Shown piece after piece: positions 28,139-34,869 of a stretch of 64,000 nt of DNA. The notes beneath the pieces were generated by a model. It was not told where the DNA came from and did no database searches. It saw nothing but the letters and a program-made list of their open reading frames with translations. Source of the DNA: Morganella psychrotolerans (GTDB taxonomy: Bacteria; Pseudomonadota; Gammaproteobacteria; Enterobacterales; Enterobacteriaceae); the NCBI RefSeq assembly GCF_001676055.1, contig NZ_LZEX01000043.1:153904-217903 (forward strand). The letters run 5' to 3'. Position 1 is the first letter of the stretch; every line of letters begins with the position of its first letter. Made by a program: the position numbers and the translations under genes.

Positions 28139-28825
28139 ATGACAAAAAGGTCTGATATAAGTAGTGGAAGATTAATTTATACCGAAGAACTTGGATGGAT
28201 AGATACAGGGCATGCAAAAGGTGAAGATGCCTCTATTTTAATGAATGTATTAAACGCCGGAGATTACAGTGCTAAGGAGCCATATTTCAGAGTTAAGTAT
28301 ACACAGTATATGGGAAGAGGACGGGATCATGGAGTCTCAAAAATAACACGATGGAAAGTAAGAAGAGGGTTATCTGATGATGATAAGAAAAGTATTGTTC
28401 TTACTATAATGATGTATACCACTCATAAATTTGAATCACTCCAGGGTGAATTCCCTTTCAGTTGGGTAACTGATAGCGGTTATAGTGGCGAGGATTGTAT
28501 ATCTAATTTACTTGGTTTTTATAAAGTGATAAGTGATGTTGATCCTATGAACTATCTGACTATAATCAGTAAAGAAGAAGCATACAGGCTCTGGGATTAC
28601 TATGGTTCAATAGGTAAGTATAAAAATAAACTGTTCCGACCATTGATATTCCCAGATCCTGATGAATATCCGAATAATGCACGTCCATATTTTGTGTCAT
28701 TACCTCTGTTTTTAGATACAGTAAAACCAATAAATGATATAAGGACGAGTCAAATTCTGATACATGTAAGAGACAGTACGGGAATTAACATTGGAGTTGA
28801 AAGTGAATGGATTAAAATTGAGTAA
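28139..28825 (+). CDS. hypothetical protein with a GWIDTGHA motif
   Basis: A 228-aa soluble protein without signal peptide. Near the N-terminus it has GRLIYTEELGWIDTGHAKGEDAS (residues about 10-32), then YFRVKYTQYMGR and a block GEFPFSWVTDSGYSGEDCISNLLGFYKVI, and a PLIFPDPDEYP segment. The GWIDxGHA start recalls uncharacterised proteins found near type VI secretion or polymorphic effector genes and perhaps DUF4056; this is memory only. Codon use and GC are far below the core genes, indicating transfer. It overlaps the next gene by 23 bp, so the two are co-transcribed and could be an effector-immunity or two-subunit pair. An orphan hcp is convergent. Confidence 0.6.
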   Translation: MTKRSDISSGRLIYTEELGWIDTGHAKGEDASILMNVLNAGDYSAKEPYFRVKYTQYMGRGRDHGVSKITRWKVRRGLSDDDKKSIVLTIMMYTTHKFESLQGEFPFSWVTDSGYSGEDCISNLLGFYKVISDVDPMNYLTIISKEEAYRLWDYYGSIGKYKNKLFRPLIFPDPDEYPNNARPYFVSLPLFLDTVKPINDIRTSQILIHVRDSTGINIGVESEWIKIE

Positions 28826-29216
28826 ATTTATTGTGTTACCTCTGTTTGTTTTTTTATTTTTAGCTGCTGCGGTATTTTTATTTTTGCCTGGTAACCGAGA
28901 ATATACAAAAACAAATATAGTTTATTATAACTTATATACATTTGATGAAGTAAAGGAAATTCCAATGTTATCTGATGTATATCAGATAACTTATGATCCT
29001 GTTGACGGAAATTCAAGTGAATTTAATGACATCGTTTTTTTTAATGTAAATTCAAATGAAAACAAAAAGCTATTTGAGTATGTTGAGAGTATTGGGTTTT
29101 CTAAGCATTTTGATACAGATAAAATGAAAGAACGATGGGTTAAGGATAATATAAGAATAGATATCATTATCAATGAATCAGAAAAAACCACATCGTTTTT
29201 TGTGGAAAAAGACTAA
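28803..29216 (+). CDS. hypothetical single-pass membrane protein
   Basis: A 137-aa protein; GTG 28803 behind GGAG (6-bp spacing) is the best start, overlapping the previous gene by 23 bp. One N-terminal transmembrane helix (FIVLPLFVFLFLAAAVFLFL, about residues 8-27) anchors a periplasmic domain of about 110 aa with no cysteines and many Asn, Asp and Glu. No family recognised. A small membrane-anchored periplasmic protein translated with an unknown upstream partner fits an immunity protein, but nothing proves it. AT-rich like its neighbours. Confidence 0.6.
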   Translation: MNGLKLSKFIVLPLFVFLFLAAAVFLFLPGNREYTKTNIVYYNLYTFDEVKEIPMLSDVYQITYDPVDGNSSEFNDIVFFNVNSNENKKLFEYVESIGFSKHFDTDKMKERWVKDNIRIDIIINESEKTTSFFVEKD

Positions 29217-29221
29217 ATATT

Positions 29222-29686
29222 TTATTTTATGCTATAACCCGATGTCCCGGCACAAATATGGTTCCATGAAATACTTTCATATTTTATCGTTATATCTTCA
29301 TATGCTTGGGCATCTGCATGAGTAAGTGAGTTTGGGTAATGAGCTGATATATTTGTAATGCTGGCTTTTGTAAGCTTTACGGTGTAGTACTTTTCCTGAT
29401 TCCCATGGGTATTTGTTCTATAAAACTCCAGTTCACATTCCAGTATTTCATTATTAGTTATTGCCACACCTAAAAGGGGAGATGATTTATCTATTGGCTT
29501 TGATATAATAACAGGGGAGTGACTAATATTTTGCTCTCTATTTATATCATAATCAAAAGAATAAACATATACTTGGTCTTCATGTCCGTTTTGATATTTA
29601 TTCCCTATGGAATCATATGTTGAACATCCTTTGGATATGTTTCCCTGAGATGTTCCTTTTATTTTTAAATATATTAAATTCGCCAC
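29222..29686 (-). CDS. hcp: Hcp-family type VI secretion tube protein (orphan)
   Basis: A 154-aa protein starting at GTG 29686, giving MANLIYLKIKGTSQGNISKGCSTYDSIGN. It continues YQNGHEDQVYVYSFDYDINREQN, HSPVIISKPIDKSSPLLGVAIT, EFYRTNTHGNQEKYYTVKLTKASI and ends IKYESISWNHICAGTSGYS, all hallmarks of the Hcp family whose hexamers stack to form the T6SS inner tube and carry effectors. No other T6SS structural gene lies in the window, so it is an orphan or auxiliary Hcp serving an apparatus encoded elsewhere. GC is low. It is convergent with the two unknown genes at 28139-29216. AAGG upstream of GTG is the ribosome binding site. Confidence 0.88.
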   Translation of the reverse strand: MANLIYLKIKGTSQGNISKGCSTYDSIGNKYQNGHEDQVYVYSFDYDINREQNISHSPVIISKPIDKSSPLLGVAITNNEILECELEFYRTNTHGNQEKYYTVKLTKASITNISAHYPNSLTHADAQAYEDITIKYESISWNHICAGTSGYSIK

Positions 29687-29969
29687 TATTAACAACCTTA
29701 TTATATCTGTTGGTTTAAGTCTGATTTGTCGTGCGCTATATTTAATACCTCTAATTCATTGGTGATGCAATTTTTATTTTTATTTGCGTGCCTTAATTTA
29801 AAGTTAATGGTATTAACGTATTTACTGATAATAATTCGTTACCTTTCTGATGGGGGCGATTTAGTTTAAACGAAAATATATGTTTATTTATATACAATCA
29901 CACGGGAAATAATGTTTTGTTTGAGAGTGGGTTCATATTTTTCAATTAGTAATATACCAATATGTTTCA

Positions 29970-30476
29970 TTATATTCCCGGAAGTTTTTCTGCAATCACT
30001 TTAAACCACTCGGCAAACCGCTCAGGATGGTTTTTTACTTCTTTATCCAAATCCGGCAGTGAGATCCAGCGTACAGCGGCGACTTCTTCCGGGTTCAGGG
30101 CAAACTCTCCGTTATAGTGTCCGGTGAACAGGTGATCATATTCATGCTCAATCAGTGCAGGCGGAACATCTGCACGATAAATAATATGTCCCGCAGCGTG
30201 AAGCGGGCAGGTGATCCCCAGCTCTTCCTGTAAACGGCGTTGTGTTGCCTGCGTCAATGTTTCTCCCCGGCGCGGGTGGCTGCAACAGCTGTTTGCCCAT
30301 AATCCGCCCGAATGGTATTTGGTGAGTGCGCGCTGCTGGAGCAGTAATTCACCGGCGTCATTAAATAAGAACACAGAAAATGCGCGGTGCAGCAGACCAA
30401 GCCGGTGAACCCGGAGCTTTTCATCATGCCCGGTAACGGCATCATGCTCATCAACCAGAATCAGTTCGTCACTCAT
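29970..30476 (-). CDS. idi: isopentenyl-diphosphate delta-isomerase, type I
   Basis: Interconverts isopentenyl and dimethylallyl diphosphate; a Nudix-fold metal enzyme. The 168 aa carry LHRAFSVFLFNDAGELLLQQRA, then WANSCCSHPRRGE with the catalytic Cys, the Nudix helix RRLQEELGI, and EHEYDHLF with the catalytic Glu. In the MEP pathway of enterobacteria the enzyme balances the two isomers and is not essential. Downstream of hdeB in the same direction but separated by a terminator. Confidence 0.96.
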   Translation of the reverse strand: MSDELILVDEHDAVTGHDEKLRVHRLGLLHRAFSVFLFNDAGELLLQQRALTKYHSGGLWANSCCSHPRRGETLTQATQRRLQEELGITCPLHAAGHIIYRADVPPALIEHEYDHLFTGHYNGEFALNPEEVAAVRWISLPDLDKEVKNHPERFAEWFKVIAEKLPGI

Positions 30477-30548
30477 TAAATTATTTATCCGGGAAAAGTA
30501 TTATAAGAGGGACGTACTTTATCAAATCTGTAAAGGAAAGGTATGTCA

Positions 30549-30578
30549 AAAATGCCGGAAGGTATTTTCCGGCATTTT
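30549..30578 (-). terminator. terminator after hdeB
   Basis: Perfect 12-bp stem AAAATGCCGGAA with its complement and a 6-nt loop; A and T ends make it work in both directions. Confidence 0.8.
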
Positions 30579-30596
30579 ATAATTTAGTGGCGGGGA

Positions 30597-30899
30597 TTAT
30601 TTATTACGGGCAGCCAGGTAATCCTGTAAGGTGCCTTCAGGGTATTTTTTACAGAATTCAACGATTTTCGGTGCTTCTGCGACCCCTTTTTCAGACAGTG
30701 CGACAAAGTCACCGCCCGGATATTGTGTATCTTTACTGATAACCCACAGGGCAACAGGTGCCCAGCTTTGCGGGTTTAAATCGACAAACTGTTTGCAGGT
30801 CATTTTATCCGGCACCTGGATATCAGCAGGCTCTGCGAGTGCCACAGACGAAAACGCACTTGCTGCAACCAGGCATGCGGTAACAAAATACTTTTTCAT
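30597..30899 (-). CDS. hdeB: HdeB-like periplasmic acid-stress chaperone
   Basis: A 100-aa secreted protein; the signal peptide ends SVALA-EP. The mature part MTCKQFVDLNPQSWAPVALWVISKDTQYPGGDFVALSEKGVAEAPKIVEFCKKYPEGTL follows HdeB closely, with the two cysteines that form the HdeA/HdeB disulfide. HdeB holds unfolded periplasmic proteins at low pH. No hdeA, hdeD or gad genes accompany it here, unlike the E. coli acid fitness island. HdeA is less likely because the NPQSWAPVALWV segment matches HdeB. Confidence 0.88.
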   Translation of the reverse strand: MKKYFVTACLVAASAFSSVALAEPADIQVPDKMTCKQFVDLNPQSWAPVALWVISKDTQYPGGDFVALSEKGVAEAPKIVEFCKKYPEGTLQDYLAARNK

Positions 30900-31054
30900 A
30901 ATAAATAAGCCTCATTTTTATTTTCAGGAAACAGAATAAATACGTTTTCAGAATAGATCAAATCCTGTCTTATTCAATATTCCGGATTTTTTAAAATGAA
31001 AATAATAATATTAAATGGTTAATTTAAAATAAAAAGCATGTGATACAGAGAAAC

Positions 31055-31103
31055 ACTCATATCGGGCCGGCAAACGCCATTTTGTATCAGTCCCGATATG
31101 AGT
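31055..31103. repeat. long-loop inverted repeat downstream of mobAB
   Basis: ACTCATATCGGG and its perfect complement (31055-31066, 31092-31103) enclose 25 nt. There is no T tract. It lies just beyond the mobAB stop and may be an mRNA end structure or an operator-like site. Confidence 0.45.
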
Positions 31104-31108
31104 AATGA

Positions 31109-32215
31109 TTACGGATTAAGCGGATTTTCTGTCAGCCAGCGCACAATAAAATCCCGGATGGCAGCTATGTTATTGATATCCAACTGTGGCACTGAAACAT
31201 CATCCCGGTGAATATCGCAGGCAAATGCAATCACAAATTCATCGAGCAGTGTCTGATACGGGCGATCAACCACATCGCGGTACAGCGCTATTTTCGGTAC
31301 TGCTTCGCCTTTGAATCCTTCCACCAGGATAAGATCCAACTGTCTGCTGTCAAACCGGGCGGCAAGCTCTGCAAGATCAGGCTCCGCACCGCCGGGTGTT
31401 TCCGTCATCAGCGCAAAACGTTCCTGACTGACCACCAGGGTTTGGTACGCGCCGGCTTTGCGCAGCTCGTAACTGTCTTTTCCCGGGGTATCCACATCCA
31501 TATCGTGATGTGTGTGTTTGACCAGACCAATCCGCAAACCGGCATCCCGCAACAGCGGAATTAGTTTTTTCAGCATGGTTGTTTTGCCGGTGCCGCTGTA
31601 AGCGGTGACGGCGAGTAACGGAACAGGGTGGGGTAACTGATGCTGTTTTTCCCATTCACGACACTCTGCAAGGGTATTGAGATTAACGAACTGGTCGGTA
31701 GGTGCGTCGAACGTGACGGCTTTTGCGCTGATCATATCCATAAACAGCAATAATTTCCGATCGCCGTTGGTGAGATAATGTCTCAGCGGTTCAGCCAGCG
31801 AGCGGTGACACAGGGCAAATGTCGGGTGCGCGCGGGTGGCATCACAGGCGTAGGCGCACAGGGAATCCCCTTTTTGCTGCCAGAGCGTACGGGCAAGATT
31901 TTCCGGAAAAACCGGAACATCACACGGCACAAATAATACCCAGTCGTGACGGGCATTTTCTAATCCTGCGAGCATACCGGCAAGCGGTCCCGGAAAATCC
32001 GGCAATGTGTCACTGACCACGCGCAGGCCGGTGGCGTGATAAGCCGCGATGTGGCGGTTTGCATTGATAAAAATCTCATCCGCCTGGGGCGCCAGGTGTT
32101 TCACACTGTGCTGATAAAGAGGGATCCCGCCCAGTAACACCAGGCCTTTATCTTGTCCCTGCATCCGGGTCGCCCGGCCGCCGGCAAGAATACAGCCGCT
32201 GAGTTGCGTCATCAT
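31109..32215 (-). CDS. mobAB: fused MobA-MobB: molybdenum cofactor guanylyltransferase plus GTP-binding adaptor
   Basis: One 368-aa protein carrying two genes of E. coli. Residues 1 to about 190 are MobA, which joins GMP to the molybdenum cofactor: CILAGGRATRMQGQDKGL nucleotidyltransferase motif and VSDTLPDFPGPLAGMLAGL. Residues from about 197 on are MobB: VPLLAVTAYSGTGKTTMLKKLIPLL with the P-loop GTGKTT, GLVKHTHHDMDVDTPGKDSYELRKAG and DLILVEGFK. E. coli has them as separate neighbouring genes; the fusion is known in some other enterobacteria. The frame is continuous through the junction (EKQHQLPHPVPLLAV). ATG 32215 is used; a TTG two codons upstream and an ATG one codon downstream are possible. 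Confidence 0.93.
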   Translation of the reverse strand: MMTQLSGCILAGGRATRMQGQDKGLVLLGGIPLYQHSVKHLAPQADEIFINANRHIAAYHATGLRVVSDTLPDFPGPLAGMLAGLENARHDWVLFVPCDVPVFPENLARTLWQQKGDSLCAYACDATRAHPTFALCHRSLAEPLRHYLTNGDRKLLLFMDMISAKAVTFDAPTDQFVNLNTLAECREWEKQHQLPHPVPLLAVTAYSGTGKTTMLKKLIPLLRDAGLRIGLVKHTHHDMDVDTPGKDSYELRKAGAYQTLVVSQERFALMTETPGGAEPDLAELAARFDSRQLDLILVEGFKGEAVPKIALYRDVVDRPYQTLLDEFVIAFACDIHRDDVSVPQLDINNIAAIRDFIVRWLTENPLNP

Positions 32216-32279
32216 TTTCAATTTCTCTGACTATCTGCGATAAACATTCTGACCTTATCTTAACAATGATTCCGGTATA

Positions 32280-32387
32280 TACCCAACGTCATTCGAATTG
32301 CAGGCAGGCGGCAAGCTCCGGCTGAAACTATGTGACCCGGCGGGCTGAGCGCAGCCAACGAACCTGCGGTTTGAATGAATAAGGGTA
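32280..32387. repeat. palindromic intergenic repeat, second copy
   Basis: The left end TACCCAACGTCATTCGAA and the right end (TTGAATGAATAAGGGTA) are inverted relatives of each other and of the ends at 4441-4727. The inside has GCAGGCAGGCGGCAAG and GCGCAGCCAACGAACCTGC, giving a cruciform-like fold. 108 bp, between mobAB and yihD. Confidence 0.72.
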
Positions 32388-32545
32388 AAGTGAGCGCGAA
32401 TATAAATGCAATAGACGCCATAATCGCGGATAATATGTCCGCAGTTATTACAACGCGCCAATATTTACGCATCCTGACAGTCCTGTTCTTTCCGGGACTG
32501 CGGATAATTGGTAATGTGTTACGTCTTGCTTATAAGGAATTTATT

Positions 32546-32815
32546 ATGAAATGTCATCGTCTTAATGAAGTTATCGAACTTCTGCACCCTGTCTGGCAGC
32601 AGCACTCTGATCTGAATCTGATGCAGATGTTGCAAATGCTGGCAGATGAAGCCGGGTTTGAGGGCGAACTGTCTGATCTGACTGATGATATTCTGATTTA
32701 CCACCTGAAAATGCGTGGCTCTGATGCAACGGCTGAAATCCCGGGTCTGAAAAAAGATTACGAAGACGATTTTAAAACGGCACTGTTACGTGCGCGCGGC
32801 ATCATCAAAGAGTAA
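32546..32815 (+). CDS. yihD: YihD, DUF1040 protein
   Basis: An 89-aa soluble protein, exactly the E. coli YihD length, starting at ATG 32546 behind [63 protein letters not shown] is typical. Function unknown. The stop overlaps the srkA start (TAATG), so both are translated together; the same order mobA region-yihD-srkA-dsbA is found in E. coli. Confidence 0.93.
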   Translation: MKCHRLNEVIELLHPVWQQHSDLNLMQMLQMLADEAGFEGELSDLTDDILIYHLKMRGSDATAEIPGLKKDYEDDFKTALLRARGIIKE

Positions 32816-33810
32816 TGCAGACTATCACACCGCCGGTTTTTACCTTTCAGGATTTCCGGCCTGATCGTCTGATAGACAGCCTGAGCCGCTACGGTATCTG
32901 GCTGGACTCCGGTTTAACCGAGCTGAACAGCTACGAAAACCGGGTCTATCAGTTTATGGATGAAAACCGCACCCGTTATGTGGTGAAATTTTATCGTCCC
33001 GCGCGCTGGAGTGAGCAGCAGATCCGCGAGGAGCATGAGCTGACACTGTCTCTGGTTGACGCCGGGCTGCCGGTTGCCGCTCCGCTGGTGTTTGATGGTG
33101 AAACCTTGCTGTCACAGGACGGATATCTGTTTGCGCTCTTTCCGTCGATAGGCGGGCGGGCGTATGAAACGGATAATATAGATCAGCTGGAAAGTACCGG
33201 GCGTTTGCTGGGACGACTGCATCAGATTGGACGGGAGCGTGAGTTTCAGTACCGCCCGTCAATTTCACCGCAGGAGTATTTGATAGCACCCCGCGACATC
33301 CTGGCTGAGTGTCCGCTTATTCCGAAAAAAGTACGGGATAGTTTTTTACAGGCGCTGGATACACTGATCCGTGAGGTAACTGCGCGCTGGACCGGGGAAT
33401 GGCAATCAATCCGGTTACACGGCGATTGTCATCCGGGCAATATTTTATGGCGTGATGAGCCGTGGCTGGTCGATTTTGACGATGCCCGTAACGGACCGGC
33501 TGTGCAGGATCTCTGGATGTTACTTAATGGCGATAATGACTCTCGCCGTTATCAGTTAGATATTTTGCTGGAGGCGTATCAGGAGTTTTGTGATTTTGAT
33601 ACGCGGGAACTGGCATTAATCGAACCACTGCGCGCTATGCGTATGGTTCACTTTTTATCCTGGGTAGCACGCCGCTGGCAGGATCCCGCTTTTCCGAAAG
33701 CTTTTCCATGGATGGCGGATAGTGATTTCTGGTCACAACAGCAGTCACTGATTACTGAACAGATAGCCGTACTGGCGGAACCACCGCTGACGCGTTATCA
33801 GCCTTATTGA
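32815..33810 (+). CDS. srkA: stress response kinase A (YihE)
   Basis: Ser/Thr protein kinase of the aminoglycoside-phosphotransferase fold that counteracts MazF-type stress death in E. coli and is induced by Cpx. 331 aa. Nucleotide-binding RYVVKFYRPARWSEQQI with the Lys, the catalytic loop LHGDCHPGNILW and the metal-binding VDFDDA are visible. Start codon overlaps the yihD stop by one base; dsbA follows 15 bp later, so dsbA is probably also transcribed from here. Confidence 0.95.
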   Translation: MQTITPPVFTFQDFRPDRLIDSLSRYGIWLDSGLTELNSYENRVYQFMDENRTRYVVKFYRPARWSEQQIREEHELTLSLVDAGLPVAAPLVFDGETLLSQDGYLFALFPSIGGRAYETDNIDQLESTGRLLGRLHQIGREREFQYRPSISPQEYLIAPRDILAECPLIPKKVRDSFLQALDTLIREVTARWTGEWQSIRLHGDCHPGNILWRDEPWLVDFDDARNGPAVQDLWMLLNGDNDSRRYQLDILLEAYQEFCDFDTRELALIEPLRAMRMVHFLSWVARRWQDPAFPKAFPWMADSDFWSQQQSLITEQIAVLAEPPLTRYQPY

Positions 33811-33825
33811 TTTTCAGGAGAAACA

Positions 33826-34452
33826 ATGATGAAGAAATTTTGGTTAGCAATGATGGGATTCGCGATGACATTCAGTGTGTTCGCCTCACCTGTTGCCGGC
33901 AAACAGTATACTGAACTTAAAACCCCGGTTGCGAATCAGCCTGAGGTAGTGGAGTTTTTCTCTTTCTACTGCCCGCATTGCTACCAGTTTGAAGAAAATT
34001 TCAAAGTGCCGGAAGCTATCAATAAAAATCTGCCGGAAGGCACTAAACATGAGCGCTATCATGTTGATTTCTTAGGCGGCCCTATGGGTCCTGAACTGAC
34101 TAAAGCCTGGTCTGTGGCGATGGCGATGGGTGTGGAAGATAAAGTCACCCCGATTCTGTTCAAAGGTATTCAGGAAACCGGCACTATCAAAAATGCAAAT
34201 GATGTGCGTGAGGCTTTCATTCAGGCAGGTATCACCGGCGATGATTATGACGCCGCTGCGAACAGCATTTTTGTTAAATCCCTGATTGCCAAGCAGCAGA
34301 AAGCAGCCGCTGATTATAAATTACGTGGCGTTCCTGCGGTCTTCGTCAAGGGTAAATACCAGATCAACAATGGTGGTCTGGAAGTAAAAGACGTGACGCA
34401 ATACGGTAAAGCATTCTCTGACACGGTGAATTATTTACTGAAACAGAAGTAA
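33826..34452 (+). CDS. dsbA: thiol:disulfide interchange protein DsbA
   Basis: Periplasmic oxidase that forms disulfide bonds in exported proteins. 208 aa with a signal peptide ending VFA-SP. The thioredoxin-like active site CPHC is in FFSFYCPHCYQFEENF (about residue 50), and the cis-Pro loop is LRGVPAVFVKGKY. Downstream of srkA; ends at a strong terminator. In this window it would act on HdeB, YqjC and other Cys-containing periplasmic proteins. Confidence 0.97.
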   Translation: MMKKFWLAMMGFAMTFSVFASPVAGKQYTELKTPVANQPEVVEFFSFYCPHCYQFEENFKVPEAINKNLPEGTKHERYHVDFLGGPMGPELTKAWSVAMAMGVEDKVTPILFKGIQETGTIKNANDVREAFIQAGITGDDYDAAANSIFVKSLIAKQQKAAADYKLRGVPAVFVKGKYQINNGGLEVKDVTQYGKAFSDTVNYLLKQK

Positions 34453-34477
34453 TTTCTGTTCAGGCAGTAAAAATAAG

Positions 34478-34505
34478 AAGGAAACCGGGCGACCGGTTTC
34501 CTTTT
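34478..34505 (+). terminator. terminator after dsbA
   Basis: AAGGAAACCGG-GCGA-CCGGTTTCCTT then TT, an 11-bp perfect stem. Confidence 0.85.
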
Positions 34506-34869
34506 CTGCTTACAACGTGCGCGGCATAAAGAACAATGCAAAAATAATACAACAATAATGCAGATAGCAAAAAGGCTATCCACATTAATCAATTGATTAG
34601 CACGATAGATTATTTTGCTGTATTAGTTTATAACCTATTGATTTTTTTGAGTGTGATTTTAGTGATCTGCGCTGACAGCCGTGATTTACATAGCATTCAT
34701 AAATTTATGCACAAAGTTATCCACAGCTTTTCCCTTTTTATGCCACCAGATAAGATATCTTAATCTGATGCATTTCTGAATTTCCGGTGACGGGCAATAA
34801 TTGTCGTCTAATGCCACGGTCTGTGGCATCCTACCCTCCGGACATTCATTCAATACCGTAAAGGCAATT
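34506..34869 (+). promoter_or_regulatory. polA upstream region with two DnaA boxes and a leader hairpin
   Basis: No gene. Two DnaA-box sequences lie in tandem: TTATGCACA (34705-34713) and the strict consensus TTATCCACA (34717-34725), both matching TTWTNCACA, 12 bp apart start to start. Further down ATGCCAC-GGTCT-GTGGCAT forms a hairpin at 34811-34829, about 40 nt before the start codon. DnaA-dependent stimulation of polA has been reported in E. coli. Confidence 0.6.

Noticed and set aside
32375..32545. Longer N-terminus for YihD
   Set aside because: It overlaps the palindromic repeat; ATG 32546 with AAGGAA gives the 89-aa family length.
34801..34869. Longer N-terminus for PolA
   Set aside because: The 23 extra codons have no similarity to PolA and lie over the leader hairpin; ATG 34870 has AAGGC and the conserved start.
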